64,000 bases of DNA from Tagetes erecta (lineage: Eukaryota > Streptophyta > Magnoliopsida > Asterales > Asteraceae): contig CM061487.1 of NCBI GenBank assembly GCA_030867185.1, positions 23,647,000 through 23,710,999 of the forward strand, given 5' to 3'. The first letter of the stretch is position 1. Each line of letters begins with the position of its first letter. Both the position numbers and the translations under genes were made by a program. The notes beneath the pieces were generated by a model. The model had not been told where the DNA came from, searched no databases, and worked only from the letters and a program-made list of their open reading frames with translations. Of the stretch, positions 13,301-25,021 are shown piece after piece.

Positions 13301-16300
13301 TTGAAAAGCACGTTAGTATATCGTAGGACGCCTTAAAACTCCATACAACACCTTACAACACCGTACGAAACCTCAAAACTACATAATAAACCGAATGAAA
13401 TCGCCCTAGTCCTTTGAACATAGTACGACAATTAAGAACTTCTTACGACTCTGTATGCCATATTAGCACCTTGAAAAGCACGTTAGTATAACTTAGGACG
13501 ACTTAAAACTCTTAACAACACCTTACAACACCGTACAAAACCTTAAAACTCCATAATAAACCTAATGAATTGGTCCGAGTCATTTAAACCTTGGACGGCA
13601 ACATAGAATATCTTACGACTCTGTATACCACATTAGCACCTTGAAAAGCTTGTTAGTATAATATACGACACCTCAAAAGTCCTAACTACACCTTACAATA
13701 CCGTACGTAAGCTTAAAACTCCATAATAAACCTAATGAATTCGTACGAGTCCTTTTAACGTCGTACGTCAACTTAGGACATCTTACGACTCTTTATGCCA
13801 CATTAGCAACTCGAAAAGCATGTTAGTATAATGTAGGATGCCTTACAGATCCTAAAAACACCTTACAACACCGTACGAAACCTTAAAACTCCATAATAAA
13901 CCTAATGAATTCGTACGAGTCCTTTGAACATCGTACGACAACTTAGGACATCTTACGACTATTTATGCCACATTAGCAACTCGAAAAGCATGTTAGTATA
14001 ATGTTGGACGCCTTACAGCTCCAAAAAACACCTTACATAACCGTACGAAAACATAAAACTCCATAATACGCCTAATGAATTTGTCCGAGTCCTTTGAACA
14101 TCGTAATACAAGTTAGGACATCTTAAGACCCTGTATGCTATATTAGCACCTTGAAAAGCACGTTAGTATATCGTAGGACGCCTTAAAACTCCATACAACA
14201 CCTTACAACACCGTACGAAACCTCAAAACTACATAATAAACCGAATGAAATCGCCCTAGTCCTTTGAACATAGTACGACAATTAAGAACTTGAGACGACT
14301 CTGTATGCCATATTAGCACCTTGAAAAGCACGTTAGTATAACTTAGGACGACTTAAAACTCTTAACAACACCTTACAACACCGTACAAAACCTTAAAACT
14401 CCATAATAAACCTAATGAATTGGTCCGAGTCATTTAAACATTGTACGACAACATAGAATATCTTACGACTCTGTATACCACATTAGCACCTTGAAAAGCT
14501 TGTTTGGATAATATACGACAAGTCAAAAGTCCTAACTACACCTTACAATACCGTACTTAAGCTTAAAATTCCATAATAAATCTAATGAATTCGTACGAGT
14601 CCTTTGAACCTCGTACGACAACTTAGGACATCTTACGACTCTTTATGCCACATTAGCAACTTGAAAAGCATGTTTGTATAACGTAGGATGCGTTACAGAT
14701 CCTAAAAACACCTTACAACACCGTAAGAAACCTTAAAACTCCATAATAAACCTAATGAATTCGTACGAGTCCTTTGAACATCGTACGACAACTTAGGACA
14801 TCTTACGACTATTTATGCCACATTAGCAACTCGAAAAGCATGTTAGTATAATGTTGGACGCCTTACAGCTCCTAAAAGCACCTTACATCACCGTACGAAA
14901 ACATAAAACTCCATAATACGCCTAATGAATTTGTCCGAGTCCTTTGAACATCGTAATACAAGTTAGGACATCTTAAGACTCTGTATGCTATATTAGCACC
15001 TTGAAAAGCACGTTAGTATATCGTAGGACGCCTTAAAACTACATACAACACCTTACAACACAGTACGAAACCTCAAAACTACATAATAAACCGAATGAAA
15101 TCGCCCTAGTCCTTTGAACATAGTACGACAATTAAGAACTTGAGACGACTCTGTATGCCATATTAGCACCTTGAAAAGCACGTTAGTATAACTTAGGACG
15201 ACTTAAAACTCTTAACAACACCTTACAACACCGTACAAAACCTTAAAACTCCATAATAAACCTAATGAATTGGTCCGAGTCATTTAAACATTGTACGACA
15301 ACATAGAATATCTTACGACTCTGTATACCACATTAGCACCTTGAAAAGCTTGTTTGGATAATATACGACAACTCAAAAGTCCTAAATACACCTTACAATA
15401 CCGTACTTAAGCTTAAAATTCCATAATAAATCTAATGAATTCGTACGAGTCCTTTGAACCTCGTACGACAACTTAGGACATCTTACGACTCTTTATGCCA
15501 CATTAGCAACTCGAAAAGCATGTTTGTATAATGTAGGATGCGTTACAGATCCTAAAAACACCTTACAACACCGTACGAAACCTTAAAACTCCATAATAAA
15601 CCTAATGAATTCGTACGAGTCCTTTGAACATCGTACGACAACTTAGGACATCTTACGACTATTTATGCCACATTAGCAACTCGAAAAGCATGTTAGTATA
15701 ATGTTGGACGCCTTACAGCTCCTAAAAGCACCTTACATCACCGTACGAAAACATAAAACTCCATAATACGCCTAATGAATTTGTTCGAGTCCTTTGAACA
15801 TCATACTAAAAGTTAGGACATCTTAAGACTCTGTATGCTAAATTAGCACCTTGAAAAGCACGTTAGTATATCGTAGATCGCCATAAAACTCCAAACAACA
15901 CCTTACAACACCGTACGAAACCTCAAAACTACATAATAAACCGAATGAAGTCGCCCTAGTCCTTTGAACATAGTACGACAATTAAGAACTTCTTACGACT
16001 CTGTATGCCATATTAGCACCTTGAAAAGCACGTTAGTATAACTTAGGACGACTTAAAACTCTTAACAACATCTTACAACACGGTACAAAACCTTAAAACT
16101 CCATAATAAACCTAATGAATTGGTCCGAGTCATTTAAACATTGTACGGCAACATAGAATATCTTACGACTCTGTATACCACATTAGCACCTTGAAAAGCT
16201 TGTTAGTATAATATACGACACCTCAAAAGTCCTAACTACACCTTACAATACCGTACGTAAGCTTAAAACTCCATAATAAACCTAATGAATTCGTACGAGT

Positions 16301-17193
16301 CCTTTTAACGTCGTACGTCAACTTAGGACATCTTACGACTCTTTATGCCACATTAGCTACTCGAAAAGCATGTTAGTATAATGTAGGATGCCTTACAGAT
16401 CCTAAAAACACCTTACAACACCGTACGAAATCTTAAAACTTCATAATAAACCTAATGAATTCGTACGAGTCCTTTGAACATCGTACGACAACTTAGGACA
16501 TCTTACGACTATTTATGCCACATTAGCAACTCGAAAAGCATGTTAGTATAATGTTGGACGCCTTACAGCTCCAAAAAACACCTTACATAACCGTACGAAA
16601 ACATAAAACTCCATAATACGCCTAATGAATTTGTCCGAGTCCTTTGAACATCTTAAGACTCTGTATGCTATATTAGCACCTTGAAAAGCACGTTAGTATA
16701 TCGTAGGACGCCTTAAAACTCCAAACAACACCTTACAACACCGTACGAAACCTCAAAACTACATAATAAACCAAATGAAATCGCCCTAGTCCTTTGAACA
16801 TAGTACGACAATTAAGAACTTGATACGACTCTGTATGCCATATTAGCACCTTGAAAAGCACATTAGTATAAGTTAGGACGACTTAAAACTCTTAACAACA
16901 CCTTACAACACCGTACAAAACCTTAAAACTCCATAATAAACCTAATGAATTGGTCCGAGTCATTTAAACATTGTACGACAACTTAGAATATCTTACGACT
17001 CTGTATACCACATTAGCACCTTGAAAAGCACGTTAGTATAACTTTGGATGCCTTAAAACTACTAACAACACCTTACAACACCGTACAAAACCTTAAAACT
17101 CCATTATAAACCTAATGAATTGGTCCGAGTCATTTAAACATTGTACGGCAACTTAGAATATCTTACGACTCTGTATACCACATTAGCACCTTG

Positions 17194-17205
17194 AAAAGCT
17201 TGTTA

Positions 17206-17209
<4 letters not shown>
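17194..17209 (+). repeat. 5' target-site duplication of retroposon copy 2
   Basis: AAAAGCTTGTTAGTAT here is repeated at 18938-18953, directly after the element's poly(A). The satellite needs this segment once per monomer and resumes in register after the second copy, so the duplication is real. It is the signature of target-primed reverse transcription. The four A residues are ambiguous with the tail. Confidence 0.85.

Positions 17210-17236
<27 letters not shown>
17209..17236 (+). repeat. Poly(T) tract at the 5' junction of copy 2
   Basis: About 28 uninterrupted T residues lie between the target duplication and the 5' end of the sense-oriented element. Copy 1 has none. A T tract at the 5' end is the reverse complement of a poly(A) tail. 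It could be the remnant of a second, inverted cDNA (twin priming), a tail of another element, or slippage; its exact length may be unreliable in the assembly. Confidence 0.85.
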
Positions 17237-17238
<2 letters not shown>

Positions 17239-17364
17239 GTGGTTGGTCTATGGGCGATTTGGGCGATTCTAGGGTTTCATCTTTGAAACTCTAAATCTGA
17301 TCGTGTTTCTTGATTGTCGGTTCGACGTTGCTTCTCACCTTACAACAACGTAGTTAGAACACCG

Positions 17365-18729
17365 TTGGAGTCGGAAATTAGTCCAAAACCTATCAGTGCT
17401 CGAAAAGTAAGATTTGTAGAGCCAGAAATTGAAGGTATTGCCCGGAAGGTGGTGAATATTGATGGTGTTCGTCTTCCTCGTCGTGGTAAAGTTATAAATC
17501 AAGCGGATAACCCAGATGTGACTTTACTTGATAAGAAACATGAGAATGCACCTAGTGACCAGATTATTGAGCCGAATGTGAATTCTTATGCTGCTACTCT
17601 ACAATCTGGTACGTCCAAAAGTAGTATTAATTTTCGTTTTTTGGAATGTTTGGATACACAACAAGGTGTTGATGTGGTTCTTCCTAGGGAATCGGTTAAA
17701 AGTGTCCAAGACAAATTAGCATTCACTCTATATGGGTATTTTCTAGGGGATAGAGTTGCATATCCGGTTGTTGAGCATTTTGTGAAAACAAATTGGACGA
17801 AACACGGTCTTCAAAAATGTATGATGAATGCAAATGGCTTCTTTTTCTTCAAATTTGTTGATAACAAGAGTATGCTTGAAGTACTAGAAGGAGGACCTTG
17901 GTTAATTCGCAATAAACCGATATTTCTCAATACATGGTCTCCTACTAGTGTCCTTAAAAAAGAAGATATCAAGAAAGTAGCGGTTTGGGTTAAATTGCAT
18001 GATGTTCCTATTGCAGCTTATACGGATGATGGGTTAAGCATGCTAGCTTCAAAGATTGGATCTCCTAGGTTACTAGATTCTTATACTACATCTATGTGTT
18101 CTGAAAGCTGGGGAAGAAGTAGTTATGCAAGGGCATTGATTGAAATTTCAGCTGAGCATGAGTTTAAAGATGTATTATCTCTGGCGATTCTTGATGTGGA
18201 TGAAGGTAAATATGTCACTGAGAATGTTAGTGTGGAGTATGAGTGGACGCCACCAAGGTGTGCGCGGTGTTGTGTGTTTGGACATGGAAATGAAGAATGC
18301 CCTAAACAGGTATGTGTTACATCTAACCCCACACCGAACCCTAAACCTAAAATAAGCGGGGATGGTTTTATTGATGTAAAGGGTAGGAAATCGGCAAAGA
18401 AGAGTGGGTTTCAGGTTAATAACCAGAAACCAAAAGTTGAGTATAAACCGCTAGATTACAAGAAAATGGTGGGGGCGAAAACCTCAAAGTTGGATGTGAA
18501 AAGTAGAGACCTTTCAAAAACCCATATTCAAAACTCTTTTAGTGTCCTTACTTCAGTAAATATGAATGATGAGGGGACATTGAAATCTATTAAAGAGAAG
18601 GACAAATTGGATAGCAATGGGATTGACTTGGATGAGGAAGAGGTTGAAGTTATTTATGACGAATCTAGAGATATAACTCGAGATAAAGCAGGTGCGAGCT
18701 CCTCCTCTACAATGGCTTCCAATGGATAG
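17365..18729 (+). pseudogene. LINE ORF1-like DUF4283/CCHC frame without an ATG
   Basis: The frame is open for 454 codons and aligns along its whole length with the protein at 902-2311. It keeps the DUF4283 block and the knuckle CARCCVFGHGNEEC. The codon matching the other copy's start is TTG (17365). An in-frame TGA lies at 17311, so no upstream ATG can serve. The next in-frame Met pair lies in the middle of the DUF4283 domain (LQKCMMNANG). Everything else is intact, so the only visible lesion is the lost start. Alternatively, ATG was gained in copy 1 and the family starts at a non-AUG codon. It is called a pseudogene on balance. Confidence 0.6.
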
Positions 18730-18823
18730 TAGAACTTCTAGTTCTTTGTAGTGGTTTTATTGAGTCTTTGGATGGTTTGGTTGTTTGTTTATTTTTATTT
18801 ATATGTTTAGTTGTTTTGGTTCA

Positions 18824-18850
18824 CATATATGGGGGATTGTCCCATATATG
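18824..18850 (+). other. 3' UTR hairpin with compensatory change (copy 2)
   Basis: Stem CATATATGGG / CCCATATATG around GGATTGT. Relative to the hairpin at 2472-2498, one base pair changed from G-C to A-T on both arms while the loop length stayed at seven. Confidence 0.8.
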
Positions 18851-18917
18851 AATTAGTGTGGAACTCATCCTCACTACTTGTACTTCATTGACGGTTGTCT
18901 TTATAATAGAATCACCG

Positions 18918-18933
18918 GGGTAACCCTTTACCC
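18918..18933 (+). other. Terminal hairpin before poly(A) (copy 2)
   Basis: GGGTAA-CCCT-TTACCC, identical to 2566-2581 and abutting the poly(A) at 18934. Confidence 0.7.
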
Positions 18934-18941
18934 AAAAAAAA

Positions 18942-21900
18942 GCTTGTTAGTATAATATAAGACAACTCAAAACTCCTAACTACACCTTACAATACCGTAC
19001 GTAAGCTTAAAACTCCATAATAAACCTAGTGAATTCGTACGAGTCCTTTTAACGTCATACGCCAACTTAGAACAACTTACGACTCTTTATGCCACATTTG
19101 CAACTCGAAAAGCATGTTAGTATAATGTAGGACGCCTTACAGCTCCTAAAAACACCTTACAACACCGTACGAAACCTTAAAACTCCATAATACGCCTAAT
19201 AAATTCGTCCGAGTCCTTTGAACATCGTACTACAATTTAGGACATCGTAAGACTCTGTATGCCATATTAACACCTTGAAAAACACGTTAGTATAACGTAG
19301 GACGCCTTAAAACTCCAAACAACACCTTACAACACCGTACGAAACCTCGAAACTACATAATAAACCGAATGAAATCGCCAAAGTCGTTTGAACATAGTAC
19401 GACAATTCAGGACTTGTTACGACTCTGTATGCCATATTAGCACCTTGAAAAGCACGTTAGTCTAACTTTGGACGCCTTAAAACTACAAACAACACCTTAC
19501 AACATCGTACAAAACCTTAAAACTCCATAATAAACCTAATGAATTGGTCCGAGTCATTTAAACATTGTACGACAACATAGAATATCTTACGACTCTGTAT
19601 ACCACATTAGCACCTTGAAAAGCATGTTTGGATAATATACGACACCTCAAAAGTCCTAACTACACCTTACAATACCGTACGTAAGCTTAAAACTCCATAA
19701 TAAACCTAGTGAATTCGTACGAGTCCTTTTAACGTCGTACGACAACTTAGGACGACTTACGACTCTATTGCCACATTAGCAACTCGAAAAGCATGTTAGT
19801 AAAATGTAGGACGCCTTACAGCTCCTAAAAACAACTTACAACACCGTACGAAACCTTAAAACTCCATAATAAACCTAATGAATTCGTATGAGTCCTTTGA
19901 ATATCGTACGACAACTTAGGACATCTTACGACTCTTTATGCAACATTAGCAACTCGAAAAGCATGTTACTATAATGTAGGACGCCTTACAGCTCCTAAAA
20001 ACACCTTACATCACCGTACGAAAACTTAAAACTCCATAATACGCCTAATGAATTCGTCCGAGTCCTTTGAACATCGTACTACAATTTAGGACATCGTAAG
20101 ACTCTGTATGCCATATTAACACCTTGAAAAACACGTTAGTATAACGTAGGACACCTTAAAACTCCAAACAACACCTTACAACACCGTACGAAACCTCGAA
20201 ACTACATAATAAACCGAATGAAATCGCCAAAGTCGTTTGAACATAGTACGACAATTCAGGACTTGTTACGACTCTATATGCCATATTAGCACCTTGAAAA
20301 GCACGTTAGTATAACTTTGGACGCCTTAAAACTACAAACAACACCTTACAACACCGTACAAAACCTTAAAACTCCATTATAAACCTAATGAACTGGTCCG
20401 AGTCATTTAAACATTGTACGACAACTTAGAATATCTTACGACTCTGTATACCACATTAGCACCTTGAAAAGCTTGTTAGTATTATATACGACACCTCAAA
20501 ACTCCTAACTAAACCTTACAATACCGTACGTAAGCTTAAAACTCCATAATAAACCTAGTGAATTCGTACGAGTCCCTTTAACGTCGTACGACAACTTAGG
20601 ACAACTTACGACTTTTTATGACACATTAGCAACTCGAAAAGCATGTTAGTATAATGTAGGACGCCTTATAGCTCCTAAAAACACCTTACAACACCGTACG
20701 AAACCTTAAAACTCCATAATAAACCTAATGAATTCGTACGAGTCCTTTGAATATCGTACGACAACTTAGGACATCTTACGACTCTTTATGCAACATTAGC
20801 AACTCGAAAAGCATGTTACTATAATGTAGGACGCCTTACAGCTCCTAAAAACACCTTACATCACCGTACGAAAACTTAAAACTCCATAATACGCCTAATG
20901 AATTCGTCCGAGTCCTTTGAACATCGTACTACAATTTAGGACATCGTAAGACTCTGTATGCCATATTAACACCTTGAAAAACACGTTAGTATAACGTAGG
21001 ACACCTTAAAACTCCAAACAACACCTTACAACACCGTACGAAACCTCGAAACTACATAATAAACCGAATGAAATCGCCAAAGTCGTTTGAACATAGTACG
21101 ACAATTCAGGACTTGTTACGACTCTATATGCCATATTAGCACCTTGAAAAGCACGTTAGTATAACTTTGGACGCCTTAAAACTACAAACAACACCTTACA
21201 ACACCGTACAAAACCTTAAAACTCCATTATAAACCTAATGAACTGGTCCGAGTCATTTAAACATTGTACGACAACTTAGAATATCTTACGACTCTGTATA
21301 CCACATTAGCACCTTGAAAAGCTTGTTAGTATTATATACGACACCTCAAAACTCCTAACTAAACCTTACAATACCGTACGTAAGCTTAAAACTCCATAAT
21401 AAACCTAGTGAATTCGTACGAGTCCCTTTAACGTCGTACGACAACTTAGGACAACTTACGACTTTTTATGACACATTAGCAACTCGAAAAGCATGTTAGT
21501 ATAATGTAGGACGCCTTATAGCTCCTAAAAACACCTTACAACACCGTACGAAACCTTAAAACTCCATAATAAACCTAATGAATTCGTACGAGTCCTTTGA
21601 ATATCGTACGACAACTTAGGACATCGTACGACACTTTATGCAACATTAGCAACTCGAAAAGCATGTTAATTTAATGTAGGACGCCTTACAGCTCCTAAAA
21701 ACACCTTACATCACCGTACGAAAACTTAAAACTCCATACTACGCCTAATAAATTCGTCCGAGTCCTTTGAACATCGTACTACAATTTAGGACATCTTAAG
21801 ACTCTTTATGCCATGTTAACACCTTGAAAAGCACGTTAGTATAACATAGGACGCCTTAAAACTTCAAACAACACCTTATAACACCGTACGAAACCTCAAA

Positions 21901-22400
21901 ACTACATAATAAACCGAATGAAATCGCCCAAGTCCTTTGAACATAGTACGACAATTCAGAACTTGTTACGACTCTGTATGCCATATTAGCACCTTGAAAA
22001 GCACGTTAGTATAACTTTGGACGCCTTAAAACTACAAACAACACCTTACAACACCGTACAAAACCTTAAAACTCCATTATAAACCTAATGAATTGGTCCG
22101 AGTCATTTAAACATTGTACGACAACTTAGAATATCTTACGACTCTGTATACCACATTAGCACCTTGAAAAGCTTGTTAGTATTATATACGACACCTCAAA
22201 ACTCCTAACTAAACCTTACAATACCGTACGTAAGCTTAAAACTCCATAATAAACCTAGTGAATTCGTACGAGTCCTTTTAACGTCGTACGACAACTTAGG
22301 ACAACTTACGACTCTTTATGCCACATTAGCAACTCGAAAAGCATGTTAGTATAATGTAGGACGCCTTACAGCTCCTAAAAACACCTTACAACACCGTACG
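18942..22400. repeat. 170-bp satellite, right segment
   Basis: About 20 monomers, diverged from the main segment (for example GAAATCGCCAAAGTCG in place of GAAATCGCCCTAGTCC) but with the same five classes in the same order. The array breaks off after CACCGTACG at 22400 within a monomer, at the junction with copia element A. No gene is seen here apart from the chimeric tail of the frame that crosses the junction. Confidence 0.95.
19861..21560. repeat. Two 850-bp (5-monomer) higher-order units
   Basis: Diagnostic variants repeat at exactly 850 bp: GAACTGGTCCGAG (20389/21239), AGTCCCTTTAACG (20571/21421) and TTTTTATGACACATT (about 20613/21463). The two units are nearly identical. This is the cleanest view of the basic five-monomer cycle. 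Confidence 0.85.
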
Positions 22401-25021
22401 TGAAGACTGACTACAATCTTCTTCAGTGATACAGACTTCAATCTCTGCAAAGTCTTGTACGGATAGTTCCTTGAACTTAACCAATCACGCATCTCTCTGC
22501 TTGTCATTTCCTCAGGGTTCGGATGATGAAGCTCAGTCGGAGGCAAATCTTCTATATTTAAACTTTCTTGCATTGGAGTCCATTCGCCCATTTCAGTAAC
22601 AAACTCCTTTTTATCGGCTTCAGCTTTGTCTTGATGAATCATGCATTTCTCGTAATCTTCATTTATTTGACTTACCGTCAATCCATTCAAAAATACAGCA
22701 TTATACTTCATTTTCTCGAGATATGCAAACCTTTGATCCAAATCATCAGGTATCTCTTCAACAACATTCTGTACTGGCTCAGCTTCATCCTCAGATTCTG
22801 TAAAGTCTATCTCATCTAAGTCATCCAATGCTTCAATCATGGGTGCATCGTCAGTTTGAACCGGCTCAAACTGACTTGCCACTTCAGCTTCAGTTTCAGG
22901 CATATCCACAGCTTCAGATTGAATCGGCTCAATCTGAACTGTATCCTCAGAGCCAACCTCCTTCTCACTATCTGTCAACTTAACAACTTCAGTATCAGCA
23001 GCAGATTCAGATTGAATCGGCTCAATCTGAACTGCTTTGGCAATTTCAGCTTCAGTCACCTCCTCATCAGTTTTCTCAGCCTCAACTACAGCTACAGATT
23101 GAATCGGCTCAACCTGCACTGTTTCATCAATTTTTGCCTTCTTTGAACTTCCTTCATCACCAAAAATCTCTGGTATTGCATCTATCTTCCTTTTTCCCTC
23201 AGCTTTGTCCATATTGACAGTTTCAGCAGCAGCTTCATCGGGAATGATGATTGGTGATTCCACTCTAATGCCAACATTCGAAGTTCCTCGAGCTCTAGTC
23301 AGATAAACCTTTGGCACATGCGATTCAGTCACTTCCATTACTTCTTCAGAAAAATCTTTGTCAGATGATGAGCCAGCCTTCTTTGGTTTCGTTTCCTCCA
23401 ACTCTTTTTCCAACATTTCTTTTTCGGCCTCCAATGTATTGCATTCAGCTTTTAGTTCTGTATAATCATATTTAAGATTCTCATGCTCCTCTTTAAGTTT
23501 ATCATAATCTTCCCTCAACTTCACATGTTCATCAACTAACTTCACATGATCCTCATCTAACTTCTTGAAGATTTTCAAATTCTGATTGTGAATATCCCAA
23601 TACTCATCAAATCTTTTCTTTTTGCGTTCATTTGAAGCTTTCAACAAATCATTAGCTTCTATCAGTTTAGCCACCATATCCTCTAATTTTGCAATACGTT
23701 TCTCTTTCTCATTCTCAATTTCATCAATCTTTGACACAACGTTTGGTGAAGACTCCAAACCTTGTTCAATATTTTCAGCAATTTGTGGTGAGGTGGTGGG
23801 AATATCAACAACATTAGGATCAGCAACGCCAGCATCAGCTTCCTCAACTATCTGTGCCATGGTCTCAGCTTCGGCCATTGCCTCCTGAGCAATCTGAAGT
23901 ACATCAATATCTTCAGGCTCCACAATCTCAGTCTCATCAACAGATTTTGACCTCTTTCTTCGAACATACTTAACATTAATCTCTTTTGGAATTTCAACAA
24001 CAACTTCTTCAACCCCAGAAGCAACCTCAGCAGGTTCTTCTATTTCAACATTCTCAGTTTCTTCTATCTCAATCTCCATTGGTTCAACCTCCTCTGAATT
24101 AGATTCAGATTCAGCATCATTACCACCATCATCATGTTCATATTCACCATCACTATCTTCATCAATCTCTCTATCAATCAGATCCATTGGATTTACAATC
24201 TCTCCATTCGAAATATGATGATAAACAATCCCAACTTCTTCTTCATTGTTGGCTATATCTCTCATATAGTCAAACAACTCCACATCAGGCACATTCCCGA
24301 TACTCATCTTACGGTAAGATAGATCGTTCATGTCCTCAGTGTATAAAATGCCTCCAGAATAACCCTCAGATCTGATGATAGGGTAGGCAACATTTATCAT
24401 CAGCTGTAAGAATCTCGGGTACATGAGAAACTTAAATCTTTTGCCTTTCACCAAGTTAAATACAAAGCCATTCATTATCCATCTCGACATGTTAAATGGC
24501 TTGTTCTCAGCTATGGCAACTATTGGTGAAGCAATATCTGAAGGGAAGTTATCAAATCCTGCACTCCTCCTGGACATGCATTGTTGCACCACATAGCATA
24601 GCAGCTTATATTTCCTTCCCAACTTTGCCCTATAAAACTGTGATTTTGGAAATATAGGAGGATGCCCCATATTAACAAAACACGTTTTACATTCCTCCAT
24701 GGTCAACTCATCCATCATACCAACTTCATCCTCATCAATCCTCAGGGCTTGTCTAATAGCATCTTCTGAAACTGTCAACACCCAATCTCTAGTTATGTTG
24801 CCTCGAACAACAGTAACTCCATTATCTTCTCTAACCACCTCTGCTGTCCTCCAAAAGCTTTTAATCAATCTAGCATATATGACCGGTTTGGCACATATAG
24901 CATACACATATTTAGTCCTCTTGATGAACTTAATCATATCCCTGTAACCATCTGTTTCAGGAATTGATTCATCTAAACATGCCACTAGATTATGTTTAGG
25001 CTCAAACTTGAGATTCTCCAT
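22401..25021 (-). pseudogene. Extra (env-position) ORF of element A, truncated
   Basis: The ATG at 25021 opens a frame that matches residues 1 to about 873 of the 1,315-aa protein of element B. It has the conserved N-terminal block, acidic middle, coiled coil and QIEPIQS-type repeats. The frame then crosses the satellite junction and reads about 18 satellite-encoded residues to a stop at 22346. The N-terminal domain has the spaced pattern (KYVYAICAKPVIYARLIKSFW, then an RQALRIDEDEV block) shared with transposon-linked proteins of Asteraceae as I recall them. The C-terminal domain is lost. The reading frame itself has no internal stop, which suggests the truncation is recent. Function is unknown. 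Confidence 0.8.

Larger units (their letters stand above)
2591..17209. repeat. 170-bp satellite, main segment with higher-order structure
   Basis: About 86 monomers. At least five classes can be told apart by the bases after the conserved CTAATGAA or equivalent: GAATTCGTACGAG (two subclasses), GAATTTGTCCGAG, GAAATCGCCCTAG and GAATTGGTCCGAG. They recur in order, with extra copies of some classes. The marker TGAGACGACT lies at 4791, 8001, 9361, 10721, 12591, 14291 and 15141. The gaps are 3210, 1360, 1360, 1870, 1700 and 850, all multiples of 170 except 3210, which is 19 x 170 minus a 20-bp deletion at about 6620. No convincing gene is present in this stretch. Confidence 0.95.
17237..18941 (+). 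mobile_element. LINE-like retroposon, copy 2 (ORF1 only)
   Basis: It has the same layout and orientation as the copy at 451-2590: shared 5' sequence, one DUF4283/CCHC reading frame, a 3' UTR with the two hairpins and an 8-base poly(A) (18934-18941). It is bounded by a 16-bp target duplication. The 5' leader is about 130 bp, lacking about 320 bp of the copy 1 leader. There is no ORF2. The two copies clearly differ in coding sequence, so they are independent insertions and not a duplication of one insertion within the array. Confidence 0.85.

Noticed and set aside
17314..17364. N-terminal extension of the second ORF1 copy
   Set aside because: It begins at TTG, follows an in-frame TGA and has no match in copy 1.
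902..18729. The DUF4283 frames as host genes captured in the satellite
   Set aside because: Poly(A) tail, target duplication and a shared 3' end point to retroposition of an element; a processed host gene remains possible but less likely.
1..22400. Could the regular repeat be a CRISPR array?
   Set aside because: Units are 170-bp head-to-tail monomers similar over their full length, with no unique spacers and no cas genes; the setting is a plant genome.
22346..22400. C-terminal residues of the truncated extra ORF as a real protein end
   Set aside because: They are translated from satellite DNA and do not match the homologue in B.
22568..24947. Plus-strand frames across the extra ORF and pol (many of 60-100 aa)
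   Set aside because: Antisense shadows of the long minus-strand coding regions; no independent start context or conservation.
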